64,000 nt of DNA from Candidatus Promineofilum glycogenicum. GTDB taxonomy: Bacteria > Chloroflexota > Anaerolineae > Promineifilales > Promineifilaceae. Both the position numbers and the translations under genes were made by a program. The notes beneath the pieces were generated by a model, which did not search any database, had not been told where the DNA came from, and was given only the letters and a program-made list of their open reading frames with translations. The stretch lies in contig JADJHJ010000014.1 in NCBI GenBank assembly GCA_016707605.1, forward strand, positions 3,801 through 67,800. Direction: 5' to 3'. The first letter of the stretch is position 1, and the number at the start of each line of letters is the position of its first letter. This document shows, one piece after another, positions 17,930-27,169 of this stretch.

Positions 17930-17963
17930 GAAACCGAGTTTCTCAGAAGAAACTCGGTTTCTA
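17930..17963. repeat. Palindromic repeat family B, copy 2 (beside RAYT)
   Basis: Identical to the 14088-14123 palindrome over 34 bp. It sits between the divergent-side start of the RAYT gene and the 3' end of the ThDP enzyme gene, seven bases from that stop codon. Confidence 0.9.
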
Positions 17964-17969
17964 CGACAA

Positions 17970-19613
17970 TCAAACAATATACGGCGAACTAGCCCCCGTC
18001 TTCCCCATCCCCCCCGGATCGAGCATCACGTTGATGCACGCCGGCTTGCCCGACGCGAACGCCCGCTCCAGCGCCGGGGCGATGTCATCCGGCATGGTCA
18101 CCAGTTCGCCATAGCCGCCCAGCGCCTCGACGACCTTGTCGTAGCGCGTCGCGGCCAGCGAGGTGGCGATGGCCCGCTCCGCGCCGACCATCTGCACCTG
18201 TGGCCCGCGAATCTGCCCCCAGCCGGCGTCGTTGCCGACGATGGCCACGATGGGCAGGCCGAAGCGCACCGCCGTGTCGAACTCGAAGCCGTTCAGCCCG
18301 AATGAGCCGTCGCCGCTCAGGATGAGCACCCGCCGCTGCGGGTAGAGGTGTTGGGCAGCGATGGCGAAGGGCGCGCCCACGCCCAGGCAGCCCAGCGGAC
18401 CGGGATCGAGCCACTGCCCCGGCCGCGTCACGGTCAGCACCTTGGCGCAGGCGCTGACGATGTCGCCGCCGTCGCCGATGACGATGGTGTTCTCGTCCAC
18501 CAGCCGCTGCACCTCGGCCGCGAAGCGGAAGTGGTTGACCGGCACGTCGTCCAGCCGCTCCCACGCCGCCTGCTTGTCGTTGCGCGCCCGCTCCCACTCG
18601 GCCACCTGGGCCAGCCACGGCTCGAAGCGAATGCCCTGTAGCCCCTCGGCCAGCGCCTCCAGCACCAGCCGCGAATCGGCCACCACGGCCACGTCCGCCT
18701 GCCGGTTGTGGTTCAACTCGGCGGCGTCGTTCTCGATCTGGATGAGCTTGCTGTCCGGGTTCCAGTCCTCGCGGCCGTACTTTAGCCGGAAGTCGAGCGG
18801 TGTGCCGATGAGCAGCACCACGTCGGCCGCCCGCAGCGCCTTGCCCCGCGCCGCCTTGAAGCAGTGGGGATGGGCCATCGACAGCGCGCCGCGGCCTGCG
18901 CCGTTGGTGAAGACGGGCATGGCCGTCGCCTCGGTCAGTTCGCGCAGCGCGTCCCCGGCGTCGTCCCAGTAGACCTGCGTCCCGGCGATGATCAGCGGCC
19001 GTTCGGCGGCGCGCAGCAGGTCGAACATCGCCTGCACGGCGCTGACCGGCGGCGGCACGGGATCGACAACGACCCGCGCCGGCATCTGCTCCGGCGCGTC
19101 AATGGCGTTGAACAGCACGTCGAACGGCAATTCAACGAAGACCGGGCCGGGGCGGCCGCTGAGGGCGTGGCGGTAGGCCTCGGCCATCTGCTCCGGGATG
19201 TCCTCGGTGCGCTCGATAGTGAAGCTGGCCTTGGTGAAGGTGCGGAACATCTCCACCTGCGGCATCTCCTGCAGCGCGCCCATGCCTTTCGTCTTCAGCG
19301 GCGCGGCCCCGCCCAGCAGGAGCAGCGGGCTGCGCGCCTGGTAGGCGTTGGCCACGCCGGTGACGGCATCGGTGACGCCCGGCCCGGCCGTGACCAGGGC
19401 CACGCCCACGTTGCGCGTCAGCCGGGCGTGGGCGTCGGCGGCGTGGGCCGCGGCCTGCTCGTGGCGAAAGTCGATGACGGCGATGTTGTGGTTGAGGCAG
19501 CCGTCATAGATGGGCGCAACGTGGCCGCCGCAGAGGGTATAGATGGTGCTGACGCCCTGGGCCGCCAGCGACCGGGCGACGAGTTCTCCGCCGTGGGCAA
19601 ATAGACTGGGCAT
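17970..19613 (-). CDS. ThDP-dependent enzyme, acetolactate synthase / 2-hydroxyacyl-CoA lyase type
   Basis: A 547-residue thiamine-diphosphate enzyme with the three-domain layout. The activating Glu is in DFRHEQAAAHAADAHAR, the central FAD/ADP-like domain spans about 190-330, and the ThDP-Mg motif is SGDGSFGLNGFEFDTAVRF then NDAGWGQIRGP. GPLGCLGVGAPFAIAAQ is also conserved. No small regulatory subunit (ilvN) or ilvC is nearby, so branched-chain synthesis is unlikely; oxalyl-CoA decarboxylase or 2-hydroxyacyl-CoA lyase activity is plausible but not proven. The start MPSLFAHGG has GGAG upstream; a TTGACC/AATACA promoter-like pair with 17-bp spacing lies just before it. Confidence 0.8.
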   Translation of the reverse strand: MPSLFAHGGELVARSLAAQGVSTIYTLCGGHVAPIYDGCLNHNIAVIDFRHEQAAAHAADAHARLTRNVGVALVTAGPGVTDAVTGVANAYQARSPLLLLGGAAPLKTKGMGALQEMPQVEMFRTFTKASFTIERTEDIPEQMAEAYRHALSGRPGPVFVELPFDVLFNAIDAPEQMPARVVVDPVPPPVSAVQAMFDLLRAAERPLIIAGTQVYWDDAGDALRELTEATAMPVFTNGAGRGALSMAHPHCFKAARGKALRAADVVLLIGTPLDFRLKYGREDWNPDSKLIQIENDAAELNHNRQADVAVVADSRLVLEALAEGLQGIRFEPWLAQVAEWERARNDKQAAWERLDDVPVNHFRFAAEVQRLVDENTIVIGDGGDIVSACAKVLTVTRPGQWLDPGPLGCLGVGAPFAIAAQHLYPQRRVLILSGDGSFGLNGFEFDTAVRFGLPIVAIVGNDAGWGQIRGPQVQMVGAERAIATSLAATRYDKVVEALGGYGELVTMPDDIAPALERAFASGKPACINVMLDPGGMGKTGASSPYIV

Positions 19614-19699
19614 GGTGGGCACTCCATTTGTATTTTCGCGTGGTTGGTTGGGGTCAAGGTTAGCCCATTGGGGAGCGAGGCGCAACGTCGTCTGCCGTG

Positions 19700-19803
19700 C
19701 GTCGCACCTTCCGCGGTGCGTCGCACGTTCTTTCGGCCGCGCTCGGAAGAAGGTGCAACGCACTTCAGAAAGTGCGATGCACCGGGAGAGGGCGATGCAC
19801 CGA
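19700..19803. repeat. Palindromic repeat family G, copy 1
   Basis: Degenerate nested inverted repeats of the type GGTGCAACGCACTTCAGAAA / GTGCGATGCACC and GTGCGTCGCACCTTCCGCGG. A second copy with the same building blocks is at 51530-51630, upstream of the zinc-ribbon genes. Confidence 0.75.
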
Positions 19804-19806
19804 GAT

Positions 19807-19846
19807 GCAAAAACCTCCCGCGGGTAGGCCCGCGAGAGGTTTTTGC
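19807..19846 (-). terminator. Rho-independent terminator after nrfHA
   Basis: Stem CAAAAACCTC-CGCGGG / CCCGCG-GAGGTTTTTG with a 4-base loop. On the minus strand the 3' arm ends in a U-rich run, 28 bases past the nrfA stop. It is symmetrical and may work in both directions. Confidence 0.8.
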
Positions 19847-19873
19847 ATGAGTACCGCGCTCGCGATCCGAGCG

Positions 19874-21211
<1,338 letters not shown>

Positions 21212-21237
21212 GGCTCTTCTCTCTTAACGGGGCTTGC

Positions 21238-21744
21238 TCAGCGGCCGTGGCCGACGCCGGCATGGCAGTGCAGGCAGTCGGTCGGGTCTTCGCTGGTCAG
21301 ATGACTGATTTCGCCGGCCAGATTGCCGTGGCAATAGATGCAGTTGTCGGCGGCCACGGTGCGGTTGCGGTCAGTAATACGAATTGGTTCGGGGAAGTTG
21401 CCCAGCGTGAAGCGGGTGCTGTGGTTGACACCGTTCAGCCCCTTGACCATCCACTTGGCCGCCGGCGTGTGCGGCGTGTGGCAGTCGTTACAGACAGCCA
21501 CAGCCTTGTGCGTGCCGTGGTTCCAGCGGTCGAACACGTCCTGCATGATGTGGCAGTTCACGCAGGCGCCGGGATCGTTCGACAGATAGGACGCCCCCTC
21601 GGCATAGACGAAGGTGAATGCTCCCAGACCGACGATGCCGCCGATCAGTAGCGTAAACAATAGTAATGCTCGAAAGGGGATTCGATCCAGTATGGATCGC
21701 AGGCGACCCGCGGGCCGCCCGGGGGACGGGGTAGGGTCAGTCAA
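21238..21744 (-). CDS. nrfH: NapC/NirT-family tetraheme quinol dehydrogenase
   Basis: A 168-residue membrane-anchored cytochrome that passes electrons from menaquinol to NrfA. One N-terminal TM helix (FRALLLFTLLIGGIVGLGAF) is followed by four CXXCH sites: CVNCH, CNDCH, CIYCH and CLHCH. CVNCHIM has the Met after the first heme that is typical of NrfH. The start codon is TTG, six bases after a perfect AGGAGG, which decides it over any internal ATG. It is the first gene of the nrfHA operon. Confidence 0.93.
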   Translation of the reverse strand: MTDPTPSPGRPAGRLRSILDRIPFRALLLFTLLIGGIVGLGAFTFVYAEGASYLSNDPGACVNCHIMQDVFDRWNHGTHKAVAVCNDCHTPHTPAAKWMVKGLNGVNHSTRFTLGNFPEPIRITDRNRTVAADNCIYCHGNLAGEISHLTSEDPTDCLHCHAGVGHGR

Positions 21745-21791
21745 GGCAACCTCCTATGATAAGCTACGATGGGTGTGCGGTTACCTTTAAC

Positions 21792-21820
21792 AGCATAGCA
21801 GACGTAACGCAGCGCGTCAA
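21792..21820 (-). promoter_or_regulatory. Sigma-70-type promoter of nrfHA
   Basis: Minus-strand TTGACG (21815-21820) and TATGCT (21792-21797) with exactly 17 bp between, about 48 bases before the nrfH start. No clear FNR or Nar box was recognised nearby. Confidence 0.65.
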
Positions 21821-21867
21821 GAGTTGCGCGGGCGATCCGATGCAGTACCCTTGGGCCGGAGGTTGAG

Positions 21868-22698
21868 ATGACCGAACAACACGAACCGGGCTTCACTCTC
21901 GTGCCCTACCCTCGCTCGCGGCGGCTGGTGCTCGACGCGATGCACGCCGGCCGCCGCAAGCACATGATCCACGGGCTGGTCGAGTTCGACGTGACCAAAG
22001 CGCGGAAGATTCTGCATGAACACAAAGAGCGCACCGGCGAGTCGCTGTCGTTCACGGCCTTCATCCTGCATTGTGTCGGCCAGGCCGTAAGCCAGGATCG
22101 GATGGTTCATGCTTGTAAAGATTGGCGCGGCCGGCTGGTGCTGTTCGATGACGTGGACGTGAACACCATCATCGAGATCGAGCTGGAAGAGCGTCGCTTC
22201 CCGCTGGCCTACGTTGTGCGCGGCGTCAACCGGCGCGGCGTGCGCGACATCCACGACGAGATCCGCCACGTACAACAGAACCCCAACCGCAGCCACGGCG
22301 ACCAGACGTTTAGCCTGATGCGCTGGTACGTGCGGCTGCCGGGCTTCCTGCGCGGGCTGGCCTATCGCATCCTGCCCTTGAATCCTCACTGGCTGAAACG
22401 CATCGGCGGGACGGTCAGCGTCACCGCTGTCGGCATGTTCGGCGAGGGAGGCGGCTGGGGCATACCCATCCCGCTGTATACGCTGAATCTGACGCTGGGC
22501 GGCATTGCCACAAAGCCGGGCATCGTAGACGGCCGGATCGAGCCGCGCGAATACCTGCACGTGACGTTGAGCTTCGACCACGACATTGTGGATGGCGCGC
22601 CGGCGGCGCGGTTTGCGGATCGGTTGAAGGGGTTGATCGAGGCAGGGGACGGACTGGACGGGATGGTAGGAAATGTAGTATTCACGTCAGTAGAATAA
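21868..22698 (+). CDS. Stand-alone 2-oxoacid dehydrogenase acyltransferase-fold (E2-like) protein
   Basis: A 276-residue protein matching only the catalytic domain of E2 acyltransferases/chloramphenicol acetyltransferase. It shows SFTAFILHCVGQAVSQDR and the CoA-site His motif in LSFDHDIVDGAPAARFADRL. There is no lipoyl or E3-binding domain, and no E1 or E3 gene nearby, so it is not part of a normal pyruvate dehydrogenase complex. It probably transfers an acyl group from CoA to an unknown small acceptor. GGAGG precedes the ATG. The mazEF promoter overlaps its last codons. Confidence 0.82.
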   Translation: MTEQHEPGFTLVPYPRSRRLVLDAMHAGRRKHMIHGLVEFDVTKARKILHEHKERTGESLSFTAFILHCVGQAVSQDRMVHACKDWRGRLVLFDDVDVNTIIEIELEERRFPLAYVVRGVNRRGVRDIHDEIRHVQQNPNRSHGDQTFSLMRWYVRLPGFLRGLAYRILPLNPHWLKRIGGTVSVTAVGMFGEGGGWGIPIPLYTLNLTLGGIATKPGIVDGRIEPREYLHVTLSFDHDIVDGAPAARFADRLKGLIEAGDGLDGMVGNVVFTSVE

Positions 22699-22709
22699 TC
22701 GGTTATACT
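22681..22709 (+). promoter_or_regulatory. Promoter of the mazEF pair, suggesting a leaderless mRNA
   Basis: TTCACG (22681-22686), 17 bp, TATACT (22704-22709). The antitoxin ATG begins seven bases after the -10, where transcription should start, and no Shine-Dalgarno sequence fits between. The -35 is weak, as expected for an autoregulated toxin-antitoxin promoter. Confidence 0.6.
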
Positions 22710-22715
22710 AACTGT

Positions 22716-22973
22716 ATGACTACAATTAAGACTGCGATTTCTCTTGAGGAGAACCTTTTCCATCAGGCAGACCAATTAGCTGCCGAACTGGAATTATCTA
22801 GAAGCCGGCTCATAGCGCTGGCGCTCAGGCGTCTGATCGATGATTACGAGACAAAGATGCTTGTCCAGCGACTGGATGAAGCTTATGCGAACGGCCCGAC
22901 CGAGGAAGACCAACTATGGGTAGAGCGGGCAGCCGTACTGTATGCCGAAACGCTGGAAGATGAAGGATGGTAA
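22716..22973 (+). CDS. mazE: MazE/CopG-like antitoxin
   Basis: An 85-residue antitoxin. The N-terminal ribbon-helix-helix reads TIKTAISLEENLFHQADQL ... LELSRSRLIALALRRLIDDY, for DNA binding and autoregulation. The acidic C-terminus (TEEDQLWVERAAVLYAETLE) should wrap the toxin. Its last seven bases overlap the toxin gene, a typical coupled pair. Confidence 0.85.
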   Translation: MTTIKTAISLEENLFHQADQLAAELELSRSRLIALALRRLIDDYETKMLVQRLDEAYANGPTEEDQLWVERAAVLYAETLEDEGW

Positions 22974-23326
22974 TCAATCAGGGCGACATCTACTGGCTCA
23001 ACTTTGGGCCGCCCTATGGTTCCGAGCCGGGCTATCGACGCCCCCACCTCGTGATCCAAAACAATGCTCACAATCACAGCCCTCTCAACACCGTGCTCGT
23101 CTGCGCGATTACAACGAATTTGGAGCGAGCCTTAATCCCCGGCAATGTCCTCCTGGCTAAGGGCGAAGGCTTGCTCCCAAGGCGCAGCGTTGTGATCGTT
23201 ACTCAGGTCTCAGCTGTGGATAAGTCTCGCCTGACAGAGAAAATTGGAACGCTTCCACTCAGCCGGGTTCGAGAAGTGCTCAAGGGCGTGGCGCTAGTGC
23301 TGGAACCACGCGAACGTCGCGACTAG
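22967..23326 (+). CDS. mazF: MazF/PemK-family mRNA interferase toxin
   Basis: A 119-residue endoribonuclease toxin. The family motifs are INQGDIYWLNFGPP, the active-site Arg in GYRRPHLVIQNN, LVCAITTNLERA, RRSVVIVTQVSAVDKSRL and the C-terminal helix LSRVREVLKGVAL. It probably cleaves mRNA at a short motif that cannot be predicted here. It is translated by coupling to mazE and ends three bases before the convergent SDR gene. Confidence 0.9.
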   Translation: MVINQGDIYWLNFGPPYGSEPGYRRPHLVIQNNAHNHSPLNTVLVCAITTNLERALIPGNVLLAKGEGLLPRRSVVIVTQVSAVDKSRLTEKIGTLPLSRVREVLKGVALVLEPRERRD

Positions 23327-23329
23327 CGA

Positions 23330-24187
23330 CTACGAACCCAGTGGTTCATCGGTAAAACCTGAGTAGCCCACCGGCCCCTTCCCATGCTCCGGCACCTCCC
23401 ACGTCTTGCGCCACAGCGACCCGCCGCCGTCGATGCGGATCGACTCGCCGGTGATGAACGCCGCCGCCGGCGACAGCAGGAAGACGATGGCCGCGCTGAC
23501 CTCGGCCTCCGTGCCCATTCGCTTCAGGGGGATGTCGCGCACGTTCTGCTCGATCATCGGCCGCGCCGCCTCCGGGTAGCGGTCCAGCCCGCTGGAGGCG
23601 ATCAGCCCCGGCGCGACGGCGTTGACGCGCACGCCCGCCCGCGCCCACTCCACGGCCAGGGTCTTGGTCAGGTTCTCGATGCCCGCCCGCGCCGCGGCCG
23701 AGTGGGCCATGCCGGGGAAGCCGCGCCACATCTCGATCAGCATGTTGACGATGGCCCCGCCGTGGTCGTTCATGTGGCGGTTGAACGCCTCGCGGCACAT
23801 CAGGAACGTGCCGGTCAGGTTCGTCTCCACCACCGCCCGCCAGCCCTTGAGCGAGATCATCTCCGCCGGGCTGAGGAACTGGCCGCCGGCGTTGTTGACC
23901 AGGCCGTGGAGCTGGCCCCGCTCGGCCAGCACGAAGTCGAACAGCGCCCGCACCTGCTCCTCCTCGCGGATGTTGCAGACGAAGCGCGACGCCACGCCGC
24001 CGGCGGCCTCGATCTCCTCTTGCACGCGGACGAGGTTCTCCTCGGTGCGCGCCGCCAGGACGACGTGCGCCCCCAGCGACGCCAGCTCATGGGCCACGGC
24101 GCGGCCGATGCCTGTGCCGCCGCCGGTGACGACAATCGTTTGCCCGGCGAAGAGGCCGGGGCGGAAAATGGAGTGGTAGTGATTCAT
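23330..24187 (-). CDS. SDR of the 2,4-dienoyl/trans-2-enoyl-CoA reductase type
   Basis: A 285-residue NADP-linked SDR: TGGGTGIGRAVAHEL, the Arg in AARTEENL, NNAGGQF, ETNLTGTFLM, and the C-terminal GESIRIDGGGSLW. The usual YxxxK is replaced by HSAAARAGIENLTKTLAVEW, the pattern seen in peroxisomal trans-2-enoyl-CoA and 2,4-dienoyl-CoA reductases. It therefore probably acts on unsaturated acyl-CoAs. It follows the acyl-CoA dehydrogenase and kinase-like genes on the same strand, with only a palindromic repeat between, so it likely completes a small acyl-CoA operon. Confidence 0.87.
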   Translation of the reverse strand: MNHYHSIFRPGLFAGQTIVVTGGGTGIGRAVAHELASLGAHVVLAARTEENLVRVQEEIEAAGGVASRFVCNIREEEQVRALFDFVLAERGQLHGLVNNAGGQFLSPAEMISLKGWRAVVETNLTGTFLMCREAFNRHMNDHGGAIVNMLIEMWRGFPGMAHSAAARAGIENLTKTLAVEWARAGVRVNAVAPGLIASSGLDRYPEAARPMIEQNVRDIPLKRMGTEAEVSAAIVFLLSPAAAFITGESIRIDGGGSLWRKTWEVPEHGKGPVGYSGFTDEPLGS

Positions 24188-24195
24188 GTCTTATT

Positions 24196-24262
24196 GTGGC
24201 ACAGGATTCTTATCCTGTGCTCCCTAACTGGCCGGCGCACAGGATAAGAATCCTGTGCCACA
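24196..24262. repeat. Palindromic repeat family C, full copy
   Basis: Two copies of the near-palindrome GCACAGGATTCTTATCCTGT, themselves inverted relative to each other (24196-24220 and 24236-24262), so it can fold as two hairpins or one long stem. A half element is inside leuS at 45525-45550. It separates two genes of one presumed operon and could affect polarity or mRNA stability. Confidence 0.88.
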
Positions 24263-24272
24263 CGAACTTGGG

Positions 24273-25328
24273 CTATAGCCCGGCCACCTCGGCTGCGCGA
24301 CGGGCCAGCAACGGGATCATCGGCTCCATCGCCGCAAAGCGCGCGTCCTGCGTCTGGCCGCGGGCGTAGCGAACGTAGATTTGGGCGACGATGACCGTCA
24401 GGCGGAAGAGGCCCAAGGCGTGGTAGAAGGCAATGTCGCCCACGGGACGGCCGCTCTTGTCGGCATAGCGGGCTACCAGTTCGTCGCGCGACAGGAAGCC
24501 GCCTCCCAGGGGCATCATGGCCGTGGCCTGCAGGTAGGGCGGGTCGCCCGGCTCCGTCCAGTAGGTCAGCAGCGCGCCCACGTCCGACAGCGAGTCGCCC
24601 AGCGTACACATGTCCCAGTCGAAGATGGCCACGACGCGGCCGGGGTCGTCGGCGGCCAGCATGACGTTGTCGAGCTTGTAGTCGTTATGCACCAGCGAGA
24701 CGGCGGCGCTCGACGGCACGTTGTCCCGCAGCCAGGCGTAGACGCGATCCATATCAGGCAAGTCGTGGGTCTTGGCCGCGCCCCAGCGGCGATACCAACC
24801 CTCGATCTGCCGGGCGACGAACCCGTCCGGCTTACCCAAATCGGCCAGACCCAGGGCGGCGTAATCCACGGCGTGGAAGGCGGCCAGGGCGTCAACCAGC
24901 GCCTCGCTCATGCGGCGTGGCGCGTCGAGTTGGCCGGTGAAGACGTCGGGCAGACTGCGCCGGACGACGATCCCCTGCCGCCGCTCCATGACAAAGAACG
25001 GCGCGCCAATAACGGCCAAATCGTCACAGAACAGAAAGGCTCGCGGCGCATAGGGGAAGGCTTGCCACAGCACCGACAGGACGCGGTACTCGCGCCCCAT
25101 GTCGTGGGCCGAGGCGGCTACGGGGCCGAGCGGCGGCCGCCGCAGAACGTACTGCGCCGTGCCATAGTCGAGCAGGTAAGTCAGATTGGCCGCGCCGCCG
25201 CCGAATTGGCGGATGGTCAGTGGGCGGTCGCTGCCGTCCAGCTTGCCGCGTAGATAGGCGGCCAGTGTCGCTTCATCCAGCTTCTCGTCGGGACGGACGT
25301 TGATCACGTCATCCTGTAATTGCGACAT
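24273..25328 (-). CDS. Phosphotransferase of the ACAD10/11 kinase type (APH fold)
   Basis: A 351-residue kinase-like protein with the aminoglycoside phosphotransferase fold: FGGGAANLTYLLDYG (Gly loop), YVLRRPPLGPVAASAHDMGR, the catalytic loop SLVHNDYKLDNVML and the Mg-binding DWDMCTLGDSLSDVG. This subfamily is the kinase half of mammalian ACAD10/ACAD11 and resembles bacterial LvaA, which phosphorylates 4-hydroxyacyl-CoA. It starts five bases after the acyl-CoA dehydrogenase stop, which supports that role. It is not an antibiotic-resistance enzyme by subfamily. The start MSQLQDD was chosen over an upstream one that would overlap the neighbour. Confidence 0.87.
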   Translation of the reverse strand: MSQLQDDVINVRPDEKLDEATLAAYLRGKLDGSDRPLTIRQFGGGAANLTYLLDYGTAQYVLRRPPLGPVAASAHDMGREYRVLSVLWQAFPYAPRAFLFCDDLAVIGAPFFVMERRQGIVVRRSLPDVFTGQLDAPRRMSEALVDALAAFHAVDYAALGLADLGKPDGFVARQIEGWYRRWGAAKTHDLPDMDRVYAWLRDNVPSSAAVSLVHNDYKLDNVMLAADDPGRVVAIFDWDMCTLGDSLSDVGALLTYWTEPGDPPYLQATAMMPLGGGFLSRDELVARYADKSGRPVGDIAFYHALGLFRLTVIVAQIYVRYARGQTQDARFAAMEPMIPLLARRAAEVAGL

Positions 25329-25333
25329 GGTGT

Positions 25334-26530
25334 TTAGCTCGCGTATCGTCCAAGAATCCGCTTTGCCACCGACCACTTATGAACTTCATCAGGGCCGTCA
25401 TAAATCCTGGCGGCTCTTTCGTGCCGATACCAGAAGGCCAACGGCGTCTCGTCGGTCATGCCCATCGCCCCATGCACCTGAATGGCCCGATCGAGCACGT
25501 CTTGCAGCACCCCGGCCACGTGGAACTTGATCAGCGAGATGCCGTCGCGGGCGGCGTGCGCGCCCTCGCGGTCGATCTGCTGCGCCGTCTGCAACACCAG
25601 CAGCCGCGCCGCGTCGATCTCCGCCCGGCTCTCGGCCACCCAGGCCTGCACCTGCCCCATCTCGGCCAGCGCCCGCCCTGGGGCGATCTGCCGCAGCGCC
25701 GCGTGGCGGCACATCAGGTCGAAGGCCCGCTCGCAGATGCCGATCCAGCGCATGCAGTGGTGGATGCGCCCCGGCCCCAGCCGCTGCTGGGCGATGACGA
25801 AGCCCATGCCCTCCGCCCCCAGCCGGTTGCCCTGCGGCACGCGGCAATCGTCGTAGCGAATCTCGGCGTGGCTGGCCCAGCCCTGGCCGCGCTCGCCCAT
25901 CACCGACGTGTTGCGGACGATGTGGAAGCCGGGCGTGTCGGCCGGCACGATAATCATGCTGGCCCGCTGATAGCGCGAGGCGGCCGGGTCGGTGACGGCC
26001 ATGACGATGGCGAAGGCCGCGCCGTCGGCCCCGGTGCTGAACCACTTGTGGCCGCTGACCACGTAGTCGTCGCCGTCCTTGGTCGCCGTCGTGCTCAGCC
26101 AGGTGGGGTTCGAGCCGGGGTTGTCCGGTTCGGTCATGGAGAAGCAACTACGCACCTCACCGGCCAACAGCGGCCGGAGGAAGCGCTCCTGCTGCTCCGG
26201 CGTGCCATACTCGATGAGAATCTCCATGTTACCGGCGTCGGGAGCCTGGCAGTTGAGGGCGTAGTGGCCCAGGGGGGTGCGGCCGAGCACCTCGCTGACC
26301 AGCCCATGCTCGAACAGCGACAGGCCCATGCCGCCGTGTTCGGCGGCGATCTGCGGCAGCCAGAAGCCGAGGGACTTGGCCAGCCGGCGTTTCTCTTCGA
26401 TGGCCGGCAGCAGCACGTCGAAGTCATGATCCAAAAAAGGGCGCTCCAGAGGGTAGAGTTCCTCACGGACGAACTCGTCCAGAGCGCGCAGCAGCGGGCG
26501 CAACTCGGCCGTCTGCGGCTCAAACAGCAT
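25334..26530 (-). CDS. Acyl-CoA dehydrogenase, ACAD11-like
   Basis: A 398-residue FAD enzyme. It has the N-terminal helices, the flavin/substrate segments SCFSMTEPDNPGSNPTWLST and WFSTGADGAAFAIVMAVTD, ERGQGWASHAEIRYDDCRVP, and the C-terminal AIQVHGAMGMTDETPLAFWY then IYDGPDEVHKWSVAKRIL. The DGPDEVH segment is typical of the ACAD10/11 subgroup. Together with the kinase gene downstream it forms a split version of the eukaryotic ACAD11 fusion, suggesting removal of a 4-hydroxyl from acyl-CoA by phosphorylation and elimination. GGAGG precedes the ATG. It is the first gene of the operon. Confidence 0.9.
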   Translation of the reverse strand: MLFEPQTAELRPLLRALDEFVREELYPLERPFLDHDFDVLLPAIEEKRRLAKSLGFWLPQIAAEHGGMGLSLFEHGLVSEVLGRTPLGHYALNCQAPDAGNMEILIEYGTPEQQERFLRPLLAGEVRSCFSMTEPDNPGSNPTWLSTTATKDGDDYVVSGHKWFSTGADGAAFAIVMAVTDPAASRYQRASMIIVPADTPGFHIVRNTSVMGERGQGWASHAEIRYDDCRVPQGNRLGAEGMGFVIAQQRLGPGRIHHCMRWIGICERAFDLMCRHAALRQIAPGRALAEMGQVQAWVAESRAEIDAARLLVLQTAQQIDREGAHAARDGISLIKFHVAGVLQDVLDRAIQVHGAMGMTDETPLAFWYRHERAARIYDGPDEVHKWSVAKRILGRYAS

Positions 26531-26620
26531 GGCTCACCTCCTGTACAGAACGGGGCCGACCGCCCGACGAACGCCGCGCTTCCAGTGAGGCGAATCAATC
26601 GGGTAGTGGCCGGCGCGGGC

Positions 26621-27046
26621 TTAGACGTTGGACGCGAACGCCTGGACGGCGGTGTCTACGTCGTCGTAGATGTGGAGAAACGCGCTGAAGCCGGTCATCT
26701 CCAGCGATTTGCGCACGCGGCTCTGGGGGTTGACCAGCGTGCAGCACGTCTCGAAGCCCTCCTGCTCCACGTCAGAGGCGATGGCGTGGAAGGCGCTCCA
26801 GCCCAGGTCGGGGCTGGGCGGCTCGTCGCCGCGCATGACCAGCGCCGCGCTGTGCAGGGCCACAAGGCCGGAACTGGACAGGAAGGAGACGTTCGACAGG
26901 TCGATGACCAGTTGGCGTGTGCCCCCCTCATACAGTTGGCGCACGCGCTCGATCACGTCCAGATAGTTCGAGGCATCCAGTTCGCCGCTCAGGGTCATCA
27001 CCTGCACGGGAACGGGGTCAGCAATTGGGTAAGTGCCTATCTCCAT
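26621..27046 (-). CDS. STAS-domain anti-sigma factor antagonist-like protein
   Basis: A 141-residue single STAS domain. The conserved core is VMTLSGELDASNYLDVIERV then LVIDLSNVSFLSSSGLVAL, in which a Ser within SSSG is the normal phosphorylation site. A long loop (RGDEPPSPDLGWSAFHAIAS) is inserted before the last strand and helix (GFETCCTLVNPQSRVRKSLE). SpoIIAA/RsbV-type proteins release a sigma factor when dephosphorylated, but no anti-sigma kinase or phosphatase lies nearby, so the partner is unknown. The spacing to neighbours suggests its own transcript. Confidence 0.85.
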   Translation of the reverse strand: MEIGTYPIADPVPVQVMTLSGELDASNYLDVIERVRQLYEGGTRQLVIDLSNVSFLSSSGLVALHSAALVMRGDEPPSPDLGWSAFHAIASDVEQEGFETCCTLVNPQSRVRKSLEMTGFSAFLHIYDDVDTAVQAFASNV

Positions 27047-27169
27047 AGTTGAACCTGCTGTCTGTTTCTCGATGGCCCACAGCCTGATTGACGGACGATT
27101 CTGTTACCGGATTCTACAACAGAGAGAGGAGTTCGCCATCTTACGCGCCGCACAGCCTCTCTCCCGTGG

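Noticed and set aside
17970..19613. Biosynthetic acetolactate synthase (ilvB)
   Set aside because: No ilvN, ilvC or other branched-chain genes are nearby and the protein resembles other ThDP lyases as much, so no ilvB symbol was given.
24273..25328. Aminoglycoside resistance kinase
   Set aside because: The sequence and the adjacent acyl-CoA dehydrogenase place it in the ACAD10/11 kinase group, not among resistance enzymes.
24381..27052. Long plus-strand frames opposite the acyl-CoA operon
   Set aside because: They are shadows of the conserved ACAD, kinase and STAS genes on the other strand.
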